Origin: Utricularia gibba
Lineage: Eukaryota; Streptophyta; Magnoliopsida; Lamiales; Lentibulariaceae
Length of the DNA: 64,000 nt
Direction: 5' to 3'
NCBI GenBank assembly: GCA_002189035.1
Contig: CM007991.1
Coordinates: 4,712,001-4,776,000, forward strand
Part shown: positions 42,391-54,262 of the stretch, piece by piece
How the letters are laid out: each line of letters opens with the position of its first letter
Position numbering within the stretch: the first letter of the stretch is position 1
The notes under the pieces: model-generated
Database searches by the model: none
The model's input: the letters and a program-made list of their open reading frames with translations, nothing else
Told to the model about the DNA's origin: nothing
Program-made: the position numbers and the translations under genes

Positions 42391-43169
42391 TATAACTTTA
42401 TCAAGACTTATTTCTCCACTATTCAATATGGATCTAAGCAAAATTTTAGTTTATCATTTATTTAAAAAATTAATAAAAAACTAGATTGAATGCTTCTGAT
42501 TATCATTAGAAAATGGTTACAAGTTGTTAAATATTAATTATTATCACTAAACGATGTTCAAATAAGTGTGCACACTATTAATAATCATTAAATGGCATCC
42601 AGAACCCTTTGGGTTCTAGAACCCTTCTTTAATCAATGTCCAGAACCCTTCTTGACGTTGTTTACCATCTTTAATCGGCATCTAGAACCCTTCTGGGCGA
42701 TGTTTCTTATCATTAATTGATGCCCCAGACCTCTCTGGATGCTGTTTATGAGCATCAAGCGACGTCCATGTATATTTTTCTACATACTTTGCAATTTGGA
42801 AGAGTGATACAGATTTAATATAAGCATGAAAAAAAATATTCTTTTGAAAACTTTTTTCATACACATGATTCCAAATACAAATTAATAATATTTGAAAAAC
42901 TTATTTCATGTAATTACTGGATTGTAGATCTAACGTATATTATATATCATTTAATTACGTAATTATTATATTATTCTTTCGATTATGTGATTAATCGAAA
43001 GATTACAAATTCAACTTTTATGATTGTCACACATATGAAAATTCAATAATGCAAATTAGATATCTTATAATATTTAAAACAATATTTTGATGTAAACAAA
43101 AAAATAATGAAATTATACTTAATTTTGAAAATGGTCATTTAAAAGAAATGAATTATTCTATAAAATGTC

Positions 43170-43739
43170 AAGTTTATGCAAATGATTTTTTGAGGATAGC
43201 CATCTCTCAAATTTCGGAGATGAGAGATGGTCATGTTTCAAATTCACCCAGAAGAATGAGGAACCCACAAAAGGAGAGATTCATTGAACCATTTTATTTA
43301 TTGTAGCAGGTCTTGCGAATGGTATTGAGAATGGGTTGTTGGTACCAAATTCAAAATCTACTTCTTTAATAGTAGTATAGGGAAAAGGGATGGGATGATA
43401 CCGAGCATGTTTACTATCTCTTCTCGAGAAACTGAAGATGTTGAAACCTTACTAATCCACTCAAATCTATGGATTTATTTTTTTAATACGAATTTTAAGG
43501 ATGAAAACGGCCATCATTAATGTCAAAATAACTGAAGGGCTACAGTCCATGTTTATTAAACTTAAGATCCACCCGTGCTTGGAGCATATCGATGGAATGG
43601 ACGAAATACGAACAGTTAGCATAATATGGTCTGAGATCTTAGGAAATAGAGATGGAAAGAGTTAGAACTCTAAAAACATGTCTCACTTCGTAAAAAATAT
43701 TTTTTTTTGCCTTACATAAGAATTCAAAAAAGATTGCTT
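43170..43739. other. Spacer with a small hairpin
   Basis: Contains a 10-bp hairpin (CCATCTCTCA at 43200-43209 and TGAGAGATGG at 43221-43230) just outside the fold-back element. Nothing else recognised. Confidence 0.5.
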
Positions 43740-43900
43740 CATTCATGGCATTTCATCTTTTGGGATGAGCAAGGTTGTCCATATTTCACGAAGTATGTGT
43801 CTAGATAGTCGAAAATGTCGATAATTAGCTCTGGGTCTTCGGATCAAACACGATGTGCAGTTGCACTCTTCCGGGGTGGGAATGCATGCTACCAGATAGG
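43740..43900 (-). pseudogene. rps14: Plastid rps14-like fragment
   Basis: The minus strand reads RRPRANYRHFRLSRHILREI, close to the C-terminal part of plastid ribosomal protein S14 ([20 protein letters not shown]). Best nucleotide likeness is about 43783-43842; the sequence before and after has diverged. Plant mitochondrial S14 ends differently, so a plastid source is favoured. Nuclear plastid-DNA scrap, not functional. Confidence 0.65.
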
Positions 43901-45655
43901 CTTGAGTCTGATAACTCAATTTCCTTGTAGGAGTCCACAATCACTAACCGAGATGAACTCTGATTTGCTGAATTTTACTTTTTCTTAGATTCAGGAACGA
44001 ATTCAATTCTGAGGAATTTTTCATTCACATTGTCCCTCCTAAAAAGAATACTCCAGAATAACACTCAATTTTAGCACGAATAGTTTGTAGGGGGGATATA
44101 CTAGAACCATCTATCATTTCTTCGGATAGGATAGAAGAAGATTCTGGAAACACTTATTCGAAATCTCAACGTAGAACACCTTTAAAATGAATTCACCCTT
44201 TCCTGTTACATTTGCATTCAGATGTCAACTTATCAATCAACCATAAACCTTCTTTTCTTTCTTTTTCGCTGAAAAAGTAGCATATATATTTTTGAATTGC
44301 TCCCCTCGCTCCTTTTTTCCCCACAATGTAGGGATTTTTACATAAAATATCATCTTCGTAACCTTGGGGATCTAGTTGAGATCTTTTTCAAATAGAAAGA
44401 TATTAAACATAGTCATTAATGACGGTTGTTCGCTGTACTGACAAGAAATTTGAAAAAAAATAATATATTAACAATTAAACTCAAATATGTTTATTTGAGC
44501 CCTATGACTATAAAGCCTGCTACTTTTGACCGGGTCTTGTATGTTGTAATAAATGATTGAATATTCATTTAACTTATTTAACACAAATGAATTTCGAAAA
44601 TTATGAATAAATTTTTTATATAATTTTAATACATAAAAAAATCAATTTATAATAACATGTAAAATGATATTTTTGTTCTTTTATATATCGTATAAAAAAA
44701 ATATAATGTAAGTCAATTAAAAACGTATATTAAGAAAAAAATATCATTTGTAGTTCTAATAAAATGAAAAACAAGTTTATTTTACATAATTATTAATTTC
44801 CGATTTTCAAAATAAAAAATGAAAATGTAGAACTAATTGGTCATCACATCCTTTTTCTCTGGTCAATGTAGTGTCGGAATCCCGCCAATCCGCCCTGTCC
44901 CACCGATTCCTTGTCTTTATCTTTAGTAAGTGTTTAATTGGATTAATATGGAGAGTTTTGGTATGAAACTAAATATTGGCTATATGTTTGATTAGTTGGT
45001 CAAATTATGCATAAATAAAAAATAATTTATTGAAATAATGCAACAAAGAATAAAAATAATCTTAAAGGAGACTTGAATTTTTTTTTTCTATACCAAATAA
45101 AAGTAAGCTCATGAACTTTGCCTTACTTGAGATACATCATTTCATTACTTATGGCAACTCCCTTCATATGAAATGGATTCAAAGTTTTCATGTTGTTGAT
45201 TCCAAAGTATCGCGCTTCTTCCCTTATGCTATTTTGAAGAATCTTTTCCATTCTTTGGTTATATATGATTATAATAATATGTTGAAATTTAATCATATGG
45301 GTTGAGTAAAGACATATGAAATTCAAGTACACAAGAAACATGAATTATATTAAAGAAGATTAAGTCCAACCGATTACTAGTGATCCACAATCTTGTATAT
45401 ATTTAACTATTTCACTTTCATTTTCCAATATGAGATTATTTGTTCTAATAATCAAAGTCAAGTCAAATAGTCTTTTAATCCTATTAAGACTTGTTTTTTT
45501 GTGTGATTGTAGGTATTACTTGTGTCATAGGTTGATTTAACTGTTGTCGCTTAAGTCCAATCCATCTTCTTGTTTTTTTTTAATTGGAAACTCCGTTAAA
45601 CATGAAACTCATCTTGGCCACCCTAGTCGTGCCAAGATAAAAGAGTTCAACAAAC
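43901..45655. other. Spacer, possibly further decayed organelle DNA
   Basis: No gene recognised. Some tracts could be diverged plastid non-coding sequence because plastid-like scraps lie on both sides, but I cannot match them. Minor open frames (45111-45341, both strands) overlap and look like chance. Confidence 0.4.
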
Positions 45656-45656
45656 T

Positions 45657-45730
45657 TTACAATATTACATCTAGGGTTCCTTGAACAATGAGATATCTTA
45701 CACAAAGAGATATTGATAATACACATCTTC
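45657..45730 (-). pseudogene. rps12: Plastid rps12-like exon fragment
   Basis: The minus strand reads CVRYLIVQGTLDV, close to GVRYHIVRGTLDAVG of plastid ribosomal protein S12. The ~15 residues upstream keep a weak likeness (GRCVLSISL against GGRVKDLPG). The rest of the open frame (to 45845) is not S12. Only ~45-70 bases are recognisable. Confidence 0.6.
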
Positions 45731-45908
45731 CAAATAATTGACATTTCACGTTCCTGATCCGATCCGCAAGGACATTGATTGGGAATTTTTTGAATTCTTC
45801 TTTTGATTCTATTTTTGTTCTCTCTTTATGATTCAAAAAAGACAAAAAAACTTTTGGTCCACTAACACTAAAGCCTTTACGGATATTGTCAGGAAAATGG
45901 ATATTTTA

Positions 45909-45961
45909 GGGCAGAGGACATAAAATCCTCATGTCACTAGTTCAAACATGGTTCCTGACAT
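45909..45961 (+). pseudogene. trnF-GAA: Plastid trnF-GAA-like fragment
   Basis: GCAGAGGAC, then AAAATCCTC, GTCACTAGTTCAAA and GGTTCCTGACA follow the 3' two thirds of plastid tRNA-Phe. The anticodon region is altered (T33 and G34 replaced, so GAA is lost) and the 5' arm is hardly recognisable. Not a functional tRNA. Confidence 0.7.
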
Positions 45962-47212
45962 AGGTAGTTAAATATATATTCCAAATTTATTATGAAAGAC
46001 GGTTGGCTCGAAAACAAAAAAGCACTATTCGTACTTTTTTTCAAAGCTTGGAATCAAGATTATTAGGTGAACATTCATAGAGGGAGATGGTGAAAATTCT
46101 AGTATACACTCCCCGGTTCTGTTGCTATTGCTGGATTTATGCAATTAATCAAATTATATTTTTCAAATCATACTTTACTTATTACAGATTATCTCTGTTT
46201 TTTTGCCAATCGGTTTTTGATATCTCCCTCTCGAGAAAGATGATGCAAGAGAAAGTCTAATGATTTCTTCACCTTAACTACAAAAAAAGGATTGATCAAA
46301 TTCTATGAAGCCCGAATCATAGTGATGATTTATTGGAATCACAGCTGCATCTTCTTTTTGGGAAAGAGAATTTTTATCATTCAACTATATACTCATTTTT
46401 TGATTGTGATACACAATACAGTATATCTACACATCTATGCATATATCATAATAGGAATAAGATCGATTCATACATAAAAAAAATGTTCTCTATTGATTCT
46501 GTAGCTATGGGATAGAAGTTTTCTATTTCCCTCACATGAAAGGGCTATCCTACTATGATACCTGTTTATCATTGGACGATGATATATACTACTCATACTC
46601 AATTGCATTGATCATTTTTTTGGAATTAAAATAATCATGAAAATGAAAACATCAAGAAATATGGATACATCCAATAATGAGAACAATAAATCTTTCTTGA
46701 TCAATCCGAGTTGAAGACCTATAGCTTGAATGCCGAAATTAAATTCATTATGTAAGGTATAAGTATTAAAGAGGAAGAAGGTGATTAAAAGATTAAATGG
46801 AACAAATGTATCAATTAATCATATTATTCAATCTAAATGAATTTTCTAGACTTTGACTAATTTTGGTCAACTCTCGGTCATCTTTCACATTCTCATTCTC
46901 AAGATTGAAAGCTATTCTTTTCACACTGCAGCGAAGACTTATATTGTGAGCCCTTTACTATGCCTATTAGTTAGACCCCATAGAATTAAGAATCATTTCC
47001 ATTAGCTCAAAAAAGAAAAAAAAAAGAGTCTTCACCTTTATCACATATCCAATAAGCCTGTTCATTGTCTAATTGATACCTACAATGGCATGCTAAGTTG
47101 CTTAGAAAGAGTCAAAGTTTAGATTGACCCCAGTTCTTGGGATACTATGGATAATTCCCAATAATGTCTATGACATCCATATTCCATAAGAATAATTGAG
47201 TTCATGGATTTC
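45962..47212. other. Spacer, no gene recognised
   Basis: AT-rich. Looks like decayed single-copy or organelle-type sequence but I cannot assign any part. Overlapping open frames at 46292-46515 have no family likeness. Confidence 0.4.
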
Positions 47213-47217
47213 CTTTG

Positions 47218-48410
47218 TGATAAGTGATTTTGTGTCACTTATATTTGTGCTTTTTAGGACTCTCTTAGATGAGTTTTGCATTCTTTTTACCCCACTTTCC
47301 TTATATTTTTAGAAGAATTTTATATCTTTCATACCACTTTAATCTTTTTGGACGGAAAGTGTGTTTTGTGATTTTTCAGGACGAATTTGGAATAATTTGG
47401 AGGATTTTCGAGCTACTTTGATGAAGGCTAAGATTTGGTCTACCCGGATGAAAACTCGTTTAAAGATTCTCGGATAAGATAAGATTCGCATCTTATCTTG
47501 GAGAAATTGGATCTCATCCTAGAAGATTTGTATCAAATCTTCAAAGATTCGGATAGAAAATTTGATGCGAGCCCATCAAAAAAGTCCGACAAATCCCCAC
47601 CATTATACAAAGATCCAAACGCGAAGTCCTAAAGAGAGTCGAAGTGGTTGATGACCAGAGAGTCAATCTAGGGTTTAGAGTCGAGTCTAGCATGTTTTGG
47701 ATTCCTTTCCTTTCGTTTTTCATCAACTTTTGTTGTTTAGAGTCAAGCATGCGCGTGTGAGCGCTTGCGGCTGAGGATCTGCTGTGAAACCTTGCTTGCG
47801 TAAGTCCTGTGCACGTGACTGTCTTACTATGTTTTTCACCATTTAATTTGAGGTCTGATTCTGTTTGTCGCAATGTTTTCTTCACCAACGTGATCTTTAG
47901 TACCATATAACCCTAGGGGAGTGTGGGAGAATCAAAGATTGGCCTCAAGCACCTAAGGAGAAGGGCTCAATCGAACATCGTTGGTAAGGCACATTTTGTC
48001 TAATCTGTCTGCGAGGTGTGAGGTATAGAGGTTAGTTTTGGGTGTGGGGAAAACATGGGTTATCACAAGAGGTGAAATGACTCTGGTGGTGTGGTTGATT
48101 CCATAATCCCACAAAACAAGGGACGGTGCTATAACGGTCACCGAGTAGCACGACTTTAGCATAACACCCCCAAAGCTTGCTCAAGCAGGTCAGTTCTCAA
48201 GGTTTGTACACACGCAAGGGCGAGTTCCAAGTAAGGTGGATCTTAGATCCAAGGCCACTTTTCTTATTGTCTTCAAAAATCAAATCTTTCTTTTGTTTCC
48301 AATCTTTTTAACTCTTTGTTTTGAAAAGAATATTCCAATAACAATTCCATGTGGATACGATCTTATTTTATTACTTCGACGGTTTTTGTGCACTTGCAAA
48401 ATCACCATCA
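47218..48410 (+). repeat. Large solo LTR with perfect target duplication
   Basis: 1193 bases from TGATAAGTGATTTTG to AAATCACCATCA, flanked by CTTTG on both sides (47213-47217 and 48411-48415). Terminal TGAT..ATCA. The type, with a start like gypsy LTRs and a 3' end rich in cgatctt and gcacttgc words, fits large plant Ty3/gypsy LTRs; the family is different from the others here. Open stretches inside are not genes. Confidence 0.9.
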
Positions 48411-48415
48411 CTTTG

Positions 48416-49495
48416 GTCAGTTTATGAGACAATAAAAGATTTGTATCTTCGAAACCCAAGAGGGGGGATAATGCCCTTTTTTTTTTCAAGAAATTGAAAT
48501 ATTTCATATTCATCTAAAGAAATATTTTACAATAAAATAGTTATATGACATGAAGTTCTTCTTATTGCATCACTCCCATTTTCTTTATGGAAGCTCTGTC
48601 GAATGTAAGCCAGCCTTACTCTATGGTAATTCGTGAAGAAAGCCAAACCACCAAACCGCTGCAAGTGGGAAAACCATAAAAAAATAACGATTGTTTGTGG
48701 AAGGTTTTATAGAAAGACCCCTTGAAAATTAGTCTAGAAAAGTTCATGGATGTTGAGCAAATCCTCTTCTTTGATCAAGGAATCCTTGGAAACACATCTA
48801 GAAAAGTTTCGAGTAGCAAATTAGTATTCGGCAAGAATCTATGTTTTAGGTATTAAGAAGGTGGAATTGGCTCTTATAATTTGGAAATTATTCGTGTACA
48901 TATTGAGTTTCAGATTCGAAATGAGAAACTGTCAAAACCATCAATCCTCATTCAATGAACATTCAATCCAAGCTTTGACCATGTTGCCCAAACAACCTCA
49001 GTACATATGATATATGTAGCAAACCTGCTATTCAGAGTATACCATATAGAAATAATAGAAAGAGGATGCAAACATCATCTAGAATGATAGAGATGGTTCT
49101 ACTTGGTAGGATATTTTGTTGAATATTTGGAACATGAACTATAGATACAAAAAAATCAATTAAGAACTATCTGAACTATGATTCAAACTTCATACTTTAT
49201 TACAAACCAATCATTTGTATGGGTCTTGTTCTTGAATTATGAATCAAACTACGAGTATAACTGCCAAAAAAAAGGCATAGATGTGATACTACTTGAGAGT
49301 ATGGTTTCCCTTTAAGTTCACTACATGTAACAATGATACATGAAATAAATGGCTACAACTGAGTTTCTCTTAGTCATAATAACATCTACTTTCTTTCATT
49401 TGTATGAATGGCGAGCATACCAGCCAATTGCCTTGATTTTGGAATATCATTACATAAAAAATAGAAACTAATAAAGAGACTTGTGATCCCATATA
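48416..49495. other. Spacer, no gene recognised
   Basis: About 1.1 kb without a recognisable gene. It borders an rpoC1-like scrap at its right end. Confidence 0.4.
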
Positions 49496-49498
49496 AAA

Positions 49499-49577
49499 AA
49501 ATAATGATCCCTCATATGCCTGCAGATTCCATTATCATTAAGTGTATCAATGGCTTTTTGTACTAATTTTTGAGAAA
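49499..49577 (-). pseudogene. rpoC1: Plastid rpoC1-like fragment (a)
   Basis: The minus strand reads SQKLVQKAIDTLNDNGICRH and then MRDHYF, close to [20 protein letters not shown] and QPMRDGH of the plastid RNA polymerase beta' subunit. About 25 residues. The neighbouring part of the same gene is found in the opposite orientation at 51745-51800. Confidence 0.72.
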
Positions 49578-49684
49578 TGTATCAATCAATTCTGATTCTT
49601 TCTCCACATATTGCTGGATTTTTCGTGAAATAAAAACAGATAATGAATTTGTTGTAGGTCTAGAAGGATAATCCATAAAGCGAT

Positions 49685-51197
49685 TGATAAACGGAAATTT
49701 TAGCATATTGTTGCAATAAAAGCAAACTTCCGTATAAAATACATTTATAAGCCCTAATCTACACAAAATATAAATTGAGAAAACTTGTATAGTGGATGTC
49801 GGGGTCGATCACAAGGAGCTTGTGCTTGCTATGTATTTCAGCAGATGCAGAATTCAAAGTAATGGTAAGTCTTAGTCTAAACTTGGACCAACAGTGGTAA
49901 ACAAGTTTGGTAAACAAGATCAGTAAACAATATCTGGTTTTAACGCTAAGGTAACGGGTACTGCTTCTAACTCAAAATAATGCTAAGGTGCCTTAAGTGT
50001 CTGCAAGTGGTATAGTGCAAAAATCCCTAATTTAATGTAAACAAGATCAGTAAACAATATCAGGTCTTAACGCTAACGTAATAGGTACTAATTCTAACTC
50101 AGGTCAAAATAATACCATGGTGCCATAAGGTTCTTTAGGTAGTATGGTGCCAAAATCCCTAATTTAATCTACAATGTTCCTACACTCAAAACTTCAAATA
50201 ACCTAAGTCTACCCAGGTCATTCATCATATTTTCGGCTAAGCTAGTCTCTCATATCATCATCAACATTGCAATTAGGTCTACCCGCATGCAAAGCATATA
50301 AAATTAGGTCTACCCAGTTTTACTGGCTCTACCCGAAACTAACACCTACTGCTCACATGTTGATTTGTTGGTCTACCTATAAATTAAGCATCTCAGTTGT
50401 GAAGCTACTTGTTCCCCTCCTTAGGTCTATCCATGGTTTGATAGAAACAAGAGCTAAGAAACAATGGCGAATGTTATTAAGATTCCTAGACCCACACCAC
50501 CATGCTTCACCTCAAGACATCCCTAGGGCTTTAGCAACTCATATTTGGAATGTAAAAATTATCGACATTAATATAAAAAAACGAAAATGCTAAGGACATC
50601 ATGTCGAAGTTGGGTGCAGAAACTGAAGACATCAACAACTAAAAGAAAGCAGCAGAGTTCTGGTTTCCGTCTGCTACTGTTCACAATCCGGAATAGTAGC
50701 GGTGAACTGGGTCTTGATCTTCTTCCTTCACGTTGGAGGTTCTTTTCCAGAAAAATCGCCTTTCTTCCATCTTCTCCTTTAGTGTTCTTCGTGTTCGAGT
50801 TGGGGGAGAAACCGCCTTGTGTGTGTTCTGAAAATTCTACTTGTCCTAGTTTTCGACTCTCTCTACTGCTCATCTTTCTCTCGCTTCCCACTACCCAAGG
50901 CAAGTACATTCTCTGACAAATCTATTGCTCGTATCCCCGACTTGCAGACTGCTGCCGTGACAGTGTACTCATTGCACCCTGCAGCCTGGTGACTTGCACG
51001 AAATCTAGATTTCTTCCTTGACTTTCGAGTTGCTGCTAGACTCCAAAATCGGGTTAGATTTAGCCCAATAATACACCAAAAATCATATTTTTTTTCTAAT
51101 CAAATAAAAATATTTAAAACTATAAAATTAACACTTAAATATAATTAAAAATTTATGATTTTTCATATCCTAAAACATGAAAATTTGTGTGCTATTA
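49685..51197 (-). repeat. Solo Athila-like LTR with perfect target duplication
   Basis: 1513 bases; minus-strand start TGCTATTA region (the first base pair is mutated, TAATAGCACAC for TGATAGCACAC) and end CCGTTTATCA. Flanked by GCGAT at 49680-49684 and 51198-51202. Clearly related to 10776-11766 and 56016-57404. A solo LTR by LTR-LTR recombination. It inserted next to the rpoC1-like scrap. Confidence 0.93.
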
Positions 51198-51202
51198 GCG
51201 AT

Positions 51203-51744
51203 TAACTCGTTTCTATACTTGTTGCACTTTTAAACATTATACTCATTTCATTTTAGGATTTTCGGAATGGAATTCTAATCATTGTATGCAACATAGGCAA
51301 GTGATTGGTAGTATTTCACACAATGAAGTCTAGAAATTTATTTATAAAGAGAGTATAACCCCATGCGTTCTTCCACGTTAGTGTCCAATCACTACATACA
51401 TACAATACAGTGTCTCACTCTCTTAGGAGTTCATCAAGCGAGAGAAGCAAAAGGGAAGAAGGATGGATTATTGGTAACTACATATTTACAATATAGGATC
51501 CCATTGGATTTTTTTTCAAAAGAGCATACAAACCCCTTTGATAAAATAAGAACAGCTTTGAGTAATATTTTGAGAAGAGCTATTCATAAAAGGCTTTCAT
51601 TAAAATTCTCATAGAATCGAGAATGAAGTTTTCATTCTACCCCGAAACATAGGCCCACTGCTGAACCCACTCTGGCTCAGCCTGCACAGATGTCTAATCC
51701 ATGTGAATTTCAAATTCAGAGGAGTTGGTATCAACATACGCCGA
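51203..51744. other. Spacer, no gene recognised
   Basis: Contains an open frame (51363-51614) with a basic end (RTALSNILRRAIHKRLSLKF) for which I have no family. It may be more organelle-derived DNA, because an rpoC1-like scrap follows. Confidence 0.4.
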
Positions 51745-51800
51745 ATTTTAATGAACTCAATAGAAGAGTTATCTATCAGAACACTTGCAATAAATTTCTC
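51745..51800 (+). pseudogene. rpoC1: Plastid rpoC1-like fragment (b)
   Basis: The plus strand reads NFNELNRRVIYQN, close to DINELYRRVIYRN of plastid rpoC1. In rpoC1 this lies just upstream of the part found at 49499-49577, so the two scraps come from one region that has been broken and inverted. The surrounding open frame (51690-51872) is not rpoC1 elsewhere. Confidence 0.68.
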
Positions 51801-52734
51801 TACAGCACCTCCAATCATGTGATAAGAATAGTAGATCTTTGTAGATCAATCTTCATAGGTTTGATTCTGTAGAATTTGATTTTCTCAACATTCATTTCAT
51901 AATCCTTCAGTCATCCATAATATCAAATAAACCATTTTCATCGAGATGTTATTGGGCTTTCCTTTTTTTTAGCTCCATTAGTAGTTGTGTAAGCTTGCTG
52001 CTCGATTTAATGGGGGTTCGTAGTGATGGAGGAACTAAATGAGAAATTTACCTTGAGTTCAATGATCAAACCTATTAAGGATTTTTACAATCTTTACTTC
52101 TCCATTACTTTTCAATGATCAGCTGTTATGGTATAAGGTGGAAAAATACTCTATAAATCAGATATGTCACTAAAATCATTTTATTTCTTATGATAATTCA
52201 TATTTTCTCCATATTTAAATCTATTATTTTATTATGGATGTTAGCTCTGCATCATTGTAAAATTATTAAAAATACAAAAAAATTGAAAAAATTAATACAT
52301 TTAAAATGAGTTATTTAATATATCTCAAGTTATTATATCATCACTAACCATGACATTAAATTAAAAAAATTACTTGGATATATTTAATTTTTACATAAAA
52401 CAATAAGAAAGATCATCAAAAGTCTTAACAAAAAAAAAACCCCAATAATGAGCTTTCTTGGGTAATCAATAAGACATATGAAATTATATACAATCAAATT
52501 TAATTCTTTTTTATAATAAATATATCATAATAATAAAAAGACTAATGTATACTATTATATATATATATATATACATATATGTCATTATAAAAAAATCAAA
52601 TACTAAAATTTATAGTAAATTTACCAAATAAGGGAAAAACGAATTGTGTTCATGTGCACATATTTTAAAATTTTAATGGGGTTAATGATGATGTTTTCTA
52701 ATTTTTAGAAGTTTTAAATTTTAATTTGAATGTT
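51801..52734. other. AT-rich spacer with (TA)n
   Basis: No gene recognised. A short TA dinucleotide run lies at about 52556-52578. Confidence 0.6.
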
Positions 52735-52977
52735 TTACAAATGTGTGTAACTAACAAAATTTAAAAGGTGAATACATGTTTTACCAAATTTACAGGATGC
52801 CTTCTCCATATTCCCTTGAGCTCTGAAATGGCCGATCGTCCGAACTTCAATTTTAGCACTTGATGAAGGACAAAACCACTCTTCCCTCAATTTATCTAAA
52901 CCTGTAGCATTGAGTTCCCTTCTGGTATATGGAAACCAAAAGGGGATTTTCTTACCTGCATGGAACACATTAATCAA
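52735..52977 (-). CDS. Unknown exon-like open frame
   Basis: 80-codon open frame on the minus strand, GC-richer than the surrounding DNA. It contains KIPFWFPYTRRELNATGLDK and REEWFCPSSSAKIEVRTIGH. Around it are plausible splice signals on the minus strand: a tgcag acceptor just before the codons for KKIPF (about 52957) and a GTAAAT donor after the codons for MEKAS (about 52793). I do not recognise the protein. The composition and splice context suggest an orphan exon of a real gene, possibly captured or left behind; no other exon is visible nearby. It could also be chance. Confidence 0.35.
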   Translation of the reverse strand: MINVFHAGKKIPFWFPYTRRELNATGLDKLREEWFCPSSSAKIEVRTIGHFRAQGNMEKASCKFGKTCIHLLNFVSYTHL

Positions 52978-54257
52978 ACATGATTTATCACTAAACCTGA
53001 CTCTAAACCCACGTAAAACTACAAACCGAACTATCCCATAATGGTACTCTATTATCTAAAACTGAACTTTAAAAAAACTTGGTTGACAAACAACATCTAA
53101 ATAAAAATCATATTTTCTTTCTATTTGAAACCTTGGCAACAATCTAAATTACAATCTCTCAAACAAGTATAATCAGCTAAAAAATCACCTATGTTTATAT
53201 CATTTTTTAAACATGTTTTCAAAGGGATTACCTTATCCTCTATTCAAAAACGAGAGTTGAGTTTCGATATAACGTTGATTCATAAAAAATTAACTCTTAC
53301 AGAATTAGTAAACAAATGAGCAATCATTATATAATCCATTCATCTCTTTGTCAGGGCCAATGTGTATTATCAATATATAGACATGTGATTTATTGAAATA
53401 TACACTTTAATTTATCTTCTTTCCAATAAGTTGTGTTTCTATTAAGAAGATTAAATGAGTTGTTTCATTTATCCATCAGGTTGATGAACTAAATCAAATA
53501 GTTATATGATTGAAAAAAATGGCTTGTGAATTTGCTATTTATGAAGTAAAATCTCATTGTCTATGTACAAGGATTAAATCAAAGTAAACAGAAAAAGTCT
53601 GCACTTTTTATCCAAAGTGTGGTTGATTAGTTTGAAGTGGATTTGCAATATATACTTAATAAGGTTTTGATTATCTATTTCAACCGATAGATTACCTTGA
53701 TCAAAAAAAAAAGTGTGATTTGGATGACCAAGATACTAATAGTAATTGATTTTTTAGAGATTATTGAGGAGGATGTTCATTTATATAAAGAAAATCTTAA
53801 TTAGTATGATAAATTCGTAGAAATGTCACTGATATTATGCAAAAATTGAGAATGAGAAATCTTATATTTATGTTACTGTTCCTGTTTTTTAGAAAGGAGA
53901 ATGTAAGAAACCAATTCGAATAGAAAGAATGGAATTGCAAAAGACATGTTTTTGATTCATAACTAGTTCTTTGCTTTTTAATTTTTATGATTTACTTTTG
54001 TTTAGGACATCTAATATTTTTCGTATTGATAATAGAAAATTATAATGTAAATATTGATATGTTATTATTAACACTCTACAAAATATTTTTTATTCAAGAA
54101 AGCGAAATTAAAAATTTTTAAATAAAAGATAAGATGAATATAGATGTAAGTTATTTTATTTGAGATCTAGCATACAGAATATGTCAAATTTTAGGCCACA
54201 AGATAAGTGTTTGATTATCTATCAATTCTACAACCAAATAATGTGGAATGGTCCTTA
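52978..54257. other. AT-rich spacer, no gene recognised
   Basis: About 1.3 kb, no coding region or repeat structure that I can support. Confidence 0.5.
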
Positions 54258-54262
54258 GATAC

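Larger units (their letters stand above)
40930..43169. mobile_element. Fold-back element with ~1-kb arms
   Basis: Left arm 40930-41892 and right arm 42119-43169 are inverted copies of each other, roughly 85-90 percent alike by eye, around a 226-base spacer. The right arm is ~90 bases longer through extra subrepeats. Both arms contain a degenerate ~50-base repeat (word agaacccttctgg and complement; 41340-41480 and 42590-42760). PPR-like protein fragments lie in the inner parts. Outer ends have no clear target duplication. Long arms with internal subrepeats are known from fold-back type DNA elements; the classification is inference. No transposase seen. Confidence 0.85.

Noticed and set aside
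43740-51815. Plastid-like genes as functional nuclear genes
   Set aside because: Only short scraps with altered anticodon or missing most of the coding sequence; no transit peptide or full frame.
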